The notes beneath the pieces were generated by a model. It was not told the DNA's origin. It saw only the letters and a list, made by a program, of their open reading frames with translations, and ran no database searches. 64,000 nucleotides of DNA from Diploscapter coronatus (taxonomy: Eukaryota > Nematoda > Chromadorea > Rhabditida > Rhabditidae), in the NCBI GenBank assembly GCA_964036155.1, contig OZ038423.1:74291249-74355248 (forward strand), written 5' to 3'. Positions within the stretch are counted from its first letter, which is position 1. Each line of letters opens with the position of its first letter. Shown one piece after another: positions 12,750 to 24,700 of the stretch. Both the position numbers and the translations under genes were made by a program.

Positions 12750-15700
12750 TCAGCTTCCACTGCTGAAATCAAAGGTGGCGAGGAGGGAAAGTCGGTCGGC
12801 GTGCGGAGGTCCAATGGCCGACTGAAGTTGCTGCGGATTTCTAGTGAACAGTTCGTACAGGTTGTGGATCTGAAAAATAGAAGTTGAATGAGTTTTAAAA
12901 CTATTTTTACAAACATGAACAATTTGAAACTTCAACGAATTTTCAAAATGATAATTATGCCGTTCTTCTAACACTCGGTCTTTCATCGTTGTTTGAAAAC
13001 TTTCAAAAATATTAATTCGATCTTATCGAGGAGGTGCACGAACTTCGACTTCGATGGGTTTTTAGAAATTTCGACTACGACTTCGAAAAGTTTCAAATCG
13101 AAACTTCGTACATCTCGGAAGCAAGGTTTTTGTCCAAGTCGAGGTCGAACTCGAAATCGAGCATTTTTTTGGAGATAAAATCGTAATCGATTTTTAGAAT
13201 ACCAAAATCGTCTCGCTCCTGGACGGAATGAAAAATGCAGCGAACCTTTCCGCCAGTCATGATCTTCTCGACATCGCCCTTGCCCATTCGCGGCAGTGCA
13301 GCTGTCAGATGTCGCAGCATCACTGCATTCGGTCTGACCTTCTTTGACGTCGTCGTCGTCGATTCAGAAGCTGATGACGTCGAGGCCTGGTTGGGATCTT
13401 GCTGACTGCCTCAAATGTCAAGATCATTCCATATTTTACTCGAACACAGATCACTCAGGCTTGTCACTTCATGAATGTTAGCTTTCTTTACGAAAAATTG
13501 TGAAACAAATTGAAATAGCAAAAGTGTTCGTATCTTTGCAAGTTTCGAGTTTGTATGATCATCAGAGAGAAAAGTAAGCAAAATAATGGATATTGGAATG
13601 ACTGCAATCTATCCAAACCGTAATTTTATTGATAGTTTCTAAAATCCTTACTTTCGCCGAGCTCATCGCTCTTCAGTGAAATCGCCTTTTCCAAGTCTGG
13701 CTCTGGCTCAGTTAGCTAAAAAATAGTCGTTTTTTAAATGGAAAGAATGCGGAGAGTAGCCTTGAGTTCGATGAAATATTCCGCGGAATTTGCTGGGGAC
13801 ATGGACCAGATGAAGCGGAGATCGGGCGAGTTGCGCACGAGTGAGCACAGAAGACGACGGATCTCTCGACAACTACGACTTAGCTCGCCCTAGAAAACAA
13901 GTCATTTTTGCAAACACACAAATATTCAATGGAATATTTACAATTAACAGCTTTGAAGATATGCAGCTTTATTGAAACTTATCTATTAGTTTTCGAAAAG
14001 AAAACTAATTAGAAAACATGATATCGGTTTGAAATATCGCTTTTGAAACATATTTGTAGAAATTTGGGTAAAAGCATTGGAAAATCATAATCACAAAACT
14101 TGATGATATTTTTAAAAATGGAATGTTTGCAATAAATCTCTTTCGTACCTGAAACGGCCCTCCGTTGACGAGTTTGGTTTCGAATTTCTGGTTAGACTCG
14201 ATGAGGAGAATCGCGTTCTTGTAGTGACGCAGCATCTAAAAATTGCCGCTTTCTTTGAAAGCAATGATTTTCAACCTGTTCAGACTGTTTGAAGACTCTC
14301 GAAGACTGCAGTGATTGCGTCAGATCGTCGAGGGCTTTGCGCTCCACCGCGACATTTGGCGACAGAATGTAATCGCCAACCTAAAGTGATTGCTTCAAAG
14401 GAAACCTGCATTTTTAGCAACTGCATAATGAAAATTTTTCCATTTAGTTAGGAAAGGTTAGGGGTTGTCTTAATCCGCTGCACCATTTCGTGCTACAAGA
14501 AGAAACTCTTCATAGTCATATTGCAAACAATGGTATGAGGAGATGATTTGTGAAATTTGCAGAAACGGAACCGAAAATTGGTCAAACTAATCGAACTGAT
14601 GTTTTCACATACTCGTGATTGCGAGTTGACAAATAATCAAATTTACCATTTGCTTTGAATTTCGAAAAACCTCACTTCAAGCGTAGCAGCAGTCACATCG
14701 AATCCTTGCTTGTAGAGAACCGTAGGCAACTCGCTGTTGAACTCACGCATATCGACAATTATCTTAACGTTTCAACTTTAGAGAAAATAGTAAAAAGTTT
14801 GCGATTTACCTTCGGCCTCTGATCTTCTTCTTCGTCCTCGTCCACCCGATTCCTCATATCTCGGGTCGAGGCCAGCTTTCGAGGCATTTCACGACTCGTG
14901 TCATACTCGCGAGTGATCAGAAGGGCCTGAATTATAAAGGCACGTTTTCATTAATCTTGAGAACGCGAATAATATTTATTAAAGTTAAGGTTAGCCTCAA
15001 GAAAAAGTTATGATAGCCCATATGGCCCTCATCGCAGTTGTTGGTTTAGGTTTTGAAAAAAAAAACTGAAAATTACCTCATGTTCCTTGAAGAGAAAGTC
15101 GAAGCACTCGTTTTCCTTGCTGACCGAGTCCAAATAGCGACTTTCTTCTGTGGAATCCTTGTACTGCAGGCAATAGATTTGACGGTAATGCTCGGGGTGG
15201 GTTGCGTGGAAAATCTGGAGATGTTTCAAAAGTGGCTTTTATAATACCCCGAAGGTCAATGAATTTAAAAATGGATAAAACTGGATATAGAGGGCAGGAT
15301 TAGGGTAAATTTAGTATCAAAGTGATCAGCACATCGAGATGCACATTTTGATGCCAAATTTAACCTATCCAGCCCTACCTCTAGTCATATTTCAGTTTTC
15401 TTGTCCTTCAAGGTATTATAAAAGCCTACAAACGAATTTTATGAAAAAAAAATCTATTGATAAGGAAAGGAAAAGAACTGATGATTGTGAATTTAATATT
15501 TTTTACTCATTTGAATAAAGAATGTGCCATTCAGTCTAATTGTTTGGGAAAAAGCCGAAGAAAATCTTGTTCAACCAACCTCAATCTGCCTGGTGGTAAG
15601 CAGCGACAAATTGTAGAGAATGATGGCCGTCGGCTTGAATTGCTCGAGGACGCCATACATTGAATATCGCTCCCCTTGAGGCACGATAACTAAAGGGATC

Positions 15701-18700
15701 TGAAATTTGCCTTTCAAAGTTGATTTTCAAAGGATATGTTATGTTTAAAATTTTCTTCCTCTGAAAGTGTATATTGATTTTGAAGCGTTGAAGTTTCATA
15801 ATAAATCCGTAAATAATCAAAATAGGTTCGATTCGAAATGAAAGACGAGACTCGCATATGTTTCAGAGATATTTCTTAAAAATCTTAGAAAAAATATTCT
15901 TCGGTGAAGTGAAATAAATAGCTGATTTTTTTACCTTTGAATATTCTCCGACAGTTTTTGGCGTGTCATTTGAAGTGCCGACGTGCACCGACTCGTTCAT
16001 GAAACTGTCTATCGGCTCTTCTTTGACGATCGGCTGAAAATGTTGCATTCAATTACTTTTCATTTCTCCTACTCGGTGATATTTCCAAGTGCTACTATTA
16101 CAACTTGGTGGAATATTACGCGAAAAAGATCGAAAAAATTATCTTCTATTCTGATCTCGACTTAGCACTTCATTCAGCTATGAGGTTGCGACAATGCGAT
16201 GTTTTTGAATTTTTCATTTCCGTGTCAATTGTTCTGATACTTCCTATACGATTTTGCATCCAAATGAAAATGCCAACGCGTCACATTCTTATCATCCACT
16301 CGTGACTATCTAATCGAGTTCATTGAACAATTTGCAGACTGTTCGAGTATCCGACATATTAGAATATTTTTAATATTAAAACATTCTTGAAGTCATAAAC
16401 TATCAAAACCTATTTTCTCGAAATATGTGATTTTTGGGTTTAGAGAAAAGGTGATCTTACTGATCTAACACTTATTTATCAAGTGACTACTTTTTATCCT
16501 TACAAATCCCAGAATTTGCATTTTTCCAAGTCTAGATCCACATGGTCAGATATGAGATCTATCAGACCTTGATTGTCAATCAAATCCCTTCAAATCTCAC
16601 GCCACCCCTGCTAATAAATCCCTTTTTATCCGACGAATCTTATCTGAAGGGATATCAGGACAGATTCCTTTATCTGTGACCGAATCTTGGATATCAACTA
16701 TCAATTTCTTCCATTATTAATTATTCTTTTTTCTCAGAGCTTGTGGTATGATGCTAAAATTCAGAATACTTTTGGAAGAAATGCCATTTTTCTAAACTTT
16801 CATGCAAAAATATCGAGAATTCGCTTTTTGATTTTCAAAATGCAGGCCAAAGTGTTATTTTTAATGGACAGAATCTTCCCCGAAGTATGAAAAGCGATAT
16901 TTCTAGAAAGTGACCACTCTTCAAACATCGCAATCACTTTTTATCGATACCAAAATCATTTTAGAAACGCTTTCCAGATGCATTTTATAGCATGCACTCG
17001 GAAAGTCGGTTGGGATATCTTTTTGATTTTTAAAGGACATCAATTTTGGTGGCTATATGGCCATTCTAGAAAACTTGATTATTTCTTGCAATGTATAGGA
17101 GTATGAAACAGTCTGAAATAAAAATTTGATTTCAAAAACCGTATTTCTAGTTCTACGTTGAAACATATCAAGCCAAAACATGTTGGAATTTCAATTTGAT
17201 CTTTAAAGATCATGTTTAGAGTCAGTGGTTACTTTTCGCTCCGCCTACTTCTTGTATAGGTGTTAAGATCGCCATGACACGTATGTCAGACCACTAATTT
17301 CAAAAAAGTGAGAAATAGCGAGGGAAAAAAGAAAAGTGCAATTCCAATGCACAGCTCGCGATCTATTTTAGCGAGTGCTTTATATAGATTCCCATTTCTT
17401 GCACTATCCATTTCTATCGCTGCAAAGTTCGTCGCACTTTTTCTGCATGATAAACGATCATTTTAATCGAGATATGTTTTGTCGTTTAGCATCCGAACTC
17501 TACTAAATGACCTATTCCTTTCTGACAAGTATCTAAGCTACATAAAGCCTTATAAATTTGTATCAGAGTATGATTAATTTTAAAGTAGGCTTCAGATTTT
17601 GCTTATATTAGTTTCTTCTAAAAATAATCTGATAAGTTCAAGAATACCGATAATAAAATTGTCTCATCTCTAAATTTCGAATCAAAGGTTGATCGCTTTA
17701 GATTTTGTTCCGATTTCAAAGTACGGCCGTTCAGATCATTTTATCAATTGCATTAATGGCATGATCAGACAGAAAGTGACAAATCTGGTGGTTATTCTAT
17801 CAATTATCAGTTCGCAGTAGCAGGAGGAAAAAAATGATTACTATTTTCTGAGAAAGCTAATGATCTCACTATAAACTGCATCCATTCTTCAACATTTTTT
17901 AAATTTTTTTTAGGATAGATCGAATTTGAAATAAACAACAAATCCGCAATTTGCTCTAACTTCACATAGTTATAAAACCTATTCATTTTCTTTCACTTTT
18001 AGCAAATTTCTTTCAAAGATCAATAGGACCAGCAAAAAACCACTTTTCGATTTCTTATTCGTTTGTTCAAAAACAGCTCTGAATGAATGCGATTATTCAT
18101 GCAGACTAAAGGTCCTTTCACCAACGGAGCATTTTCCATTATCACCATTTCTTTCAAAAGGAAATCTCTCATCTTATGCTATAACATAGACCTCTAAAAA
18201 TTTTTGGGATATTTTTGCATTCCGCATATTCATTAGCCCAAATCGATTCCCACTAGCTCCCTGAGCGTTCTATGTTCAGCATTTCTTCATTCTCGAAAAA
18301 TCCCCTTCTTTCTCATTTTCTCTCAAAATTGCATTTTCTATCCTTCTTTCGCAATTCTATTCAAGCTAAAATGCCCCTTATAAGGCCTGATTCACACTTG
18401 TTTAGCCTATTTTTCAGTCTTTTTTTAACCCATTTTCATGAAAGAAATCGACACATTAGGGAATCCACTCATCTAGATTATCGTAAATTTGACATCTTAT
18501 CTCACTTTCCCTATATCTCCTTCTCGTTCTCTATTCCTCTTTATCTATCTCGATCTTGATTTTATTCACTCAGTTTTTAATCTTCAAAATTCAGAACTTG
18601 TGTTTTACTTTTTGCCTTCCTCTCTCTCCTAAACCCATGCTATTTCTCGTTTGTATCGTTTTTCTTTCTTTGTCAAATGGATATAGGATTTATCATCCAC

Positions 18701-21700
18701 ATATCAAAGCGTAACCGACTCTCGTATGTCTAACAATGAGAAAAACGAAAAGATGCAGAGTGTCTATCCCAGCTGATTCTGTCATTTTCCTATCCTTCAT
18801 CATCAAGAATGGAAAAGACGCAGAATGACCCGCCTACTCATCAAAATTTTCGTGAAACCTTTCGCTAAATTAGCCAAATAAGCCTAGCATCTGTCAATCG
18901 TGCTTTTCATAAATATTTACGTTTCCCATCCTAAACCAATGATATCAAAAGTTCTATTTTCTGTCAAATCGCGCCATATCAGACCATATTTTATTGAAGA
19001 GTATCATACTCGAGGAAAATTACGTTAGACTTATCAATGGGTCTCACTTCTGCACATACTATTAGTCTCTAGGGTTGTCACAAATACTTTTCTAGGTCTT
19101 ACATAAACCCTTCAGCGATTTTCATGGAATACTATCCAGATCAAATCTCCTTTTTTTCCTTAGTTAAAGCTGATTTTATAGAAATATCAACAAGCATCTA
19201 TAACCACTTCTTATAGCTTAATTTTGAAACTTATGAAAATATTCTCGAATTTGTACCTTCAAAAATCCTGTTTAGATTCAAATTTTTGATTCCTTCTACC
19301 AAAAATGGTTACTACCAATGGTACTGCAAATGGAGCTGCAAACGGGCATCATAATTACCAAAATGGACATTCAAATGGTAGCGGATATTCGAATGGTCAC
19401 TCTCAATCTAGACAGCGGAGTGGTTATACCGAAGCGGAGACTAGGGTAGGAATTATGAAAATTTTCTTGTTCCCATAAATTTTCATCTTTCGTCATCAAA
19501 ACTGTTTGAAAATCACAATCTAAAATCTCACTGTAAGATTGTTTCTTCATTCTTGCACTACAAAAACATCTAATCTCGTTTTCTTGAACTATTTCTGATA
19601 AGAAAAATGATTGACTGACCTATTTTATCATTGATCGCTTATCGCTATTATTATTTTTATCAGAAACTAGGGCATAACCAATGGGCGATAAATCACACTC
19701 GAAACGGTTACAAATTTTGAGAAATTCGAAACGAATCAACATTTTTGCAAGGGAATGCTATATAGTCAAGTCCGAAAGCCTCGAAAGTCGAAACGAGAAA
19801 GAGAGAGAGAGAGAGAGATTGAATGGTTTTAGGCCAGCCTCTTCTTCTCGAGCTGTTTTTTCCTCTCTAACACAACAAAAAACTGAGAACCACTTTGAAC
19901 CTGAAATGTAATGGATCGGAGTAATTACCGTTTGTTTTAGCTCATCGTCAATTCTCCGCTCGTGAAAACCACCGAAAACGGTGTTCTGGAGTCGACTTAC
20001 GTCTACAGAAAGAATCATTTCGAGCAAACCGAAGAGGGACTCAGAGTCACTCCCAAAGAGCACGCATACCATTTCAAGACTCATCTGAAGCCCAGAAAAA
20101 CTGGTAAGGACATTTTTTCGAAAAAGGTACCAAAATACCGTTGGTTCTTTAGGAGTTCTCCTCGTAGGAATTGGTGGTAATAATGGCTCGACTGCGGTTG
20201 GGTCGATTTTCGCCAACAGGAAAAATATGTCCTGGCGGACGAAGGATGGAGTGCAAACCGCTAATTATTTCGGGTAAAAATTCGATACAATTCGAAGAAA
20301 ATGCAAGACAAGTCAATTTTGAGGTAACTTCAAAAAGAAAATAGAGTTGCTTCAAAATTTGCACTACTGAATCTTATCCTTTCTGGCGTTTTCGAAATCA
20401 TTCTGAACATAAAAATATTCAATGCTTCTAGTTCGGTGACTCAAGCCTCCACCGTGCACCTGGGTTGGAATGGCGAGGAGCAAATATACGTGCCATTCAA
20501 GGACATCATCCCCATTCTCTCCCCGTCAGATCTGATCATCGACGGATGGGACATCAACTCGGCCAATCTCTATGAAGCTTGTCAGAGAGCTAGGGTTAGT
20601 TCGGAATATTCCCGAAAAGAAAAAGCTTGAAACAGGTTTCACCAGATCTATGAAAACTGCCCAATTAAAACATGATCCTCCATTTGTGTTAGTCTATTTT
20701 ATGAGGTCCAGTTAATGACCAAAGCTATCCTTTTTTCTAAATCGGGGAAACCAAAATTTGAACAATTTTTTCTCCAAAATCTTACTAAAACATCTAGGTT
20801 TTCGAACCCGAACTTCAAGATCAGTTGCGTCCATTTTTGGAGCCGATCACACCGATGCCCTCCATCTACTACCCTGACTTCATCGCTGCCAACCAAGGCA
20901 ACAGAGCCAATAATGTGATCCCCGGCTCGAACAAGCAGGAGCATCTCCAGCACATCAGAAACGATATTAGAAACTTCAAGGAGAAGCATCAATTGGGTAG
21001 GTCTCATAGAAAAATCAACTTACATCTAAAGTAGTGCTTCAATGTGATTACAGAAGATCTTTTATCACTTATCAAATTTGCGTAACTCTTTCGGATTCTA
21101 GTTCTCGAATAAAGCCTAATGATACTCCTAATCAATGGAATATAGATTGCGTGATTGTTTTGTGGACAGCTAATACTGAAAGATACACTGATGTCCGCGC
21201 GGGTCTCAACGCGACTGCGGAGGAAGTTCTCGATTCGATCAAAAACAACGAAGACGAGGTAAAATACAGTAATATTCCAAAATGAATAGTTTCAAAAATC
21301 TAGGTTTCCCCATCGAACATTTTCGCGGTTGCGTCTATTCTTGAAGGCGCTCACTACATTAATGGATCGCCTCAAAATACGCTCGTTCCGGGTATTATTC
21401 AGCTCGCGGAAAAGGTAAAGAAAAATCAGTTTTAAATTTTCAAAAAATATGAACTTTCCAAATAGGTTTAAAAATTCTTTTTAGCGAAACGTGAAAAATG
21501 GCGATCAATCGATCGTAGTCGACTTTTATATTAGTTTAAATATCGAAAAGAATATCGTAGCCCCTCTATATTTTCATTTTAGCACAACGTATTTGTCGGC
21601 GGTGACGATTTCAAATCGGGTCAGACCAAGTTCAAATCTGCTCTGGTTGATTTCCTCGTTTCGAGTGGTTTGAAGCCAGAATCTATCGTCTCTTACAACC

Positions 21701-24700
21701 ATCTGGGAAACAACGATGGAAAGAACCTTAGTGAGGCCAGACAGTTCCGGTCAAAGGTATAAAATTATATCGTCTTGTCTTCATAAAAGATGAAATTTAG
21801 GAAATCTCGAAATCCTCTGTGGTGGATGACATGGTCGAATCTAACCGAATTCTGTACCCAGAAAGCAAGAACCCCGACCACACTATCGTTATCAAATACG
21901 TTCCTTTCGTTGGCGATTCGAAGAGAGCCATGGACGAGTACATTTGCAGGTGATTGGAATATTATTCAGTTTAAATAACGTAAGAATTGTAGGATATCGA
22001 CAGCTCGAAAATGTTCATTTCTAAACTCGTTTCGAAACGTATTTGAATCACTTTTTAAAGCGAATGACCCGTCATTCAAAAATAATCAAAATAGACTTAA
22101 TCAAGCTTGTTTAAGCCATTTCCCAAAACCAAACCAACATCAGTCTAAGAAGTTCTTTGCAAAAATCTCAAAATTGCAGCATCTTCATGGGCGGGAAGCA
22201 GACGTTCGTGATCCACAACACATGCGAGGACTCCCTGTTGGCCACGCCTCTCATCTATGACCTCGTTATTCTCACTGAACTCGCTTCCAGAATCTCTTAC
22301 TCGACTGACAACGAGAACTACAGGCAATTCCATTCGGTAAGCTTCGACAGAAGCCAATTTCAGACAGAATTACGTTTCAAAGGACTATGAAAATAAAATA
22401 TCACCTAATTCCCGCTCTCAACATATGTTTCAAAACCTCAGGAATTTATCAGAACAATAACTTCGAGCTTACTCCTTTCATTCTATCATTCAATCAGCTA
22501 AAATTCACCGGCCAACTTGCAGGTTCTGTCCGTGCTTTCCCTGCTCCTCAAAGCCCCAGTCGTGCCGTCAGGTACTCCAGTCGGCAACGCCTTCATGCGC
22601 CAATTCCTCACCCTCACCAAACTGGTCACCGTTTTGGCGGGTGTCTCTTCCGATTCGGAAATCCAACTCGAATTCTTTGCCCCGAGCAACACCGAAGGAA
22701 AGGACAAAGTGGCTGTATAGAGCCGATTGACAATACGCTGTTTAAATGTAGCTTGTAAAAATCACGTACTGAAAATTAGAAACAAAAAAATTTGAAATAA
22801 TTTTAGTTCGATTTTTACAAGCTGTCCTTTTCATAGCGTAAATCCTTCTAGATAATTGTTAAAATCAACGTTTCCCTAGATTTTTGGGAGAAAAAATTTA
22901 GCCCATTTTGATGACTCTCTTCTACCTAGGAAGTACATTTCTGCTAACCTTTCTTACAAACAGCAATCACTCTTCTCGAAAAATCTTTCAAAATCGAAAT
23001 TTATAACCTTGATATTTCTAGATCTACTGATCTTTTTTTATCAATTCATGTTATTCGCGCTATTAATTATCTTTTCCCCCTTTTTATAGCCTAGTTTTGC
23101 CCAATTTCTAGATCTATGCGACTATTTCAGAACTCTCCTGTCCAATTTTTGTAGTTTTGAATAAATTTTAAAAATAATTTTTTTTAAATTAAAAAGTGGA
23201 AAATATTGACCTCATTTTTGCGTTTCTTGTACTGCAAAATGCCGAACTGAAGCAGTCGGGTTTGTTTAAGACCGTCGTTCGAAGAAGTGAACAGAGTTTC
23301 TACTGCCTGAAACAAACAATCATGATATGATTTTTTCATAGTCATTCAAATTTTGATTGTGGACCTAGAAAATTTCGAACCGCGATTAACCACATGAAAA
23401 AGATAATATACCTTATCGAGAGATGGAAAGAAAACATTATTTTTCTCTCTCGACAATATATACTATCTCGCTTCATGTGGTTAACCATGTTTCGGAATTT
23501 CCCAAGTCCGTTTTACTCTGAGTATAATTTTACCAAATCAGAAAGGAAATAGAGAAAGACAGGATTAGCGTGTGAGAACATTGTACTCACAATTAAGATT
23601 TTCACTTTTCCCTTTTTATAGGAACAAAATTTTTAGAGCTAGTGAGAGAAACTATAATCATCTCTCAAAAAATAAGCCCAATATTCCAAAGTGAAAAATG
23701 CGGAAAGCTTGATACTATCATGACTAAAAATTTGAATCGAGAGAAAACCCACCTTTCTCTTTCTCTGTGCAGCTCTAGCGATCGTCTTCTGCTCCTTTTG
23801 CACTTTGTCGCGAAGATCGCTCGTAGACTCGTCCTTCTGCAAGAAGTCAATATTCAGAAGATAACGAAATAAGTTTCATCAAAGTGATAAAAGCTTTCTA
23901 CTTCAGATGATAGATCTAATATCTGTAGAAAAAATTTATTTGACCCGTTGAGCTCTGTAGAGCATTTTGACGTGTTCCGGATTCCAGAGCGGTTGCAGAT
24001 CTGGTTCCGTCCCCAAATAGCCTCGATCATGCTGACGAGTCACGCGCCACATTAGGTTTTCTTCACCTTAAATTTTAGTCTTCTTTAAAACGTATTTTTC
24101 TTCTTTAAAAAATTACCAGATTTTATCAGATCCTGCAATTGCTTGCAAAGCTCTTCGCTCGATGCCATAATCAAAACGGATGGACCTAAACTTTTTTATT
24201 TTATTTTCAAGAAAAAAACATAGAAATTGCCAAACCTGTTTCAGGAACTTCATGACGCTGCACGGGGATCGTCTTGATTTCTTCCAGAATTTCGGCGAGA
24301 ACTTTCCACTTTGGAGGACCTGAATAGGTTTCAGGATACTCGCAAATAAATTAGTTTGAAACTTTTGATTGGCCCTGGCTATCAGTTCTATTTTTCTCGA
24401 AATACTATTAATGTGTTTCAAAATTTCCATGAAAACCGATGATTTAGGTAATACGGATATAATGAAAATTTCAGAGAAATACTTACCGATAATCAACCTC
24501 TTAGTTTCCCCACCCGTCGTTGTGCAAAGCGACTCGACGTCGGCGATCAACTTCTTGGCTGTCGTAGACATCAGCCAGTTACTACTTTGGGCCATCTAAA
24601 ACAAAGTCTTTGAAGCAATAAAACTATTCATTGCAGATGATGAAGATCGCAGGATGAGCAAGCTGGTTATAATAAGAAAAAGTGCGAGGACACAAATTCC

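Noticed and set aside
13020..13170. TTCGA/TCGAC-rich stretch resembling a repeat array
   Set aside because: Low-complexity intron sequence with no regular unit; not a CRISPR array, and CRISPR is not expected in a nematode.
12750..16048. Separate, N-terminally truncated XPF gene starting at an ATG near 16048
   Set aside because: The missing N-terminal half lies at 23211-27371 in the same orientation and joins in phase, so one gene with a long intron is simpler.
18272..18559. 95-codon plus-strand open frame
   Set aside because: Pyrimidine-rich intron sequence gives Ser/Phe/Leu-rich nonsense; no splice context or motif.
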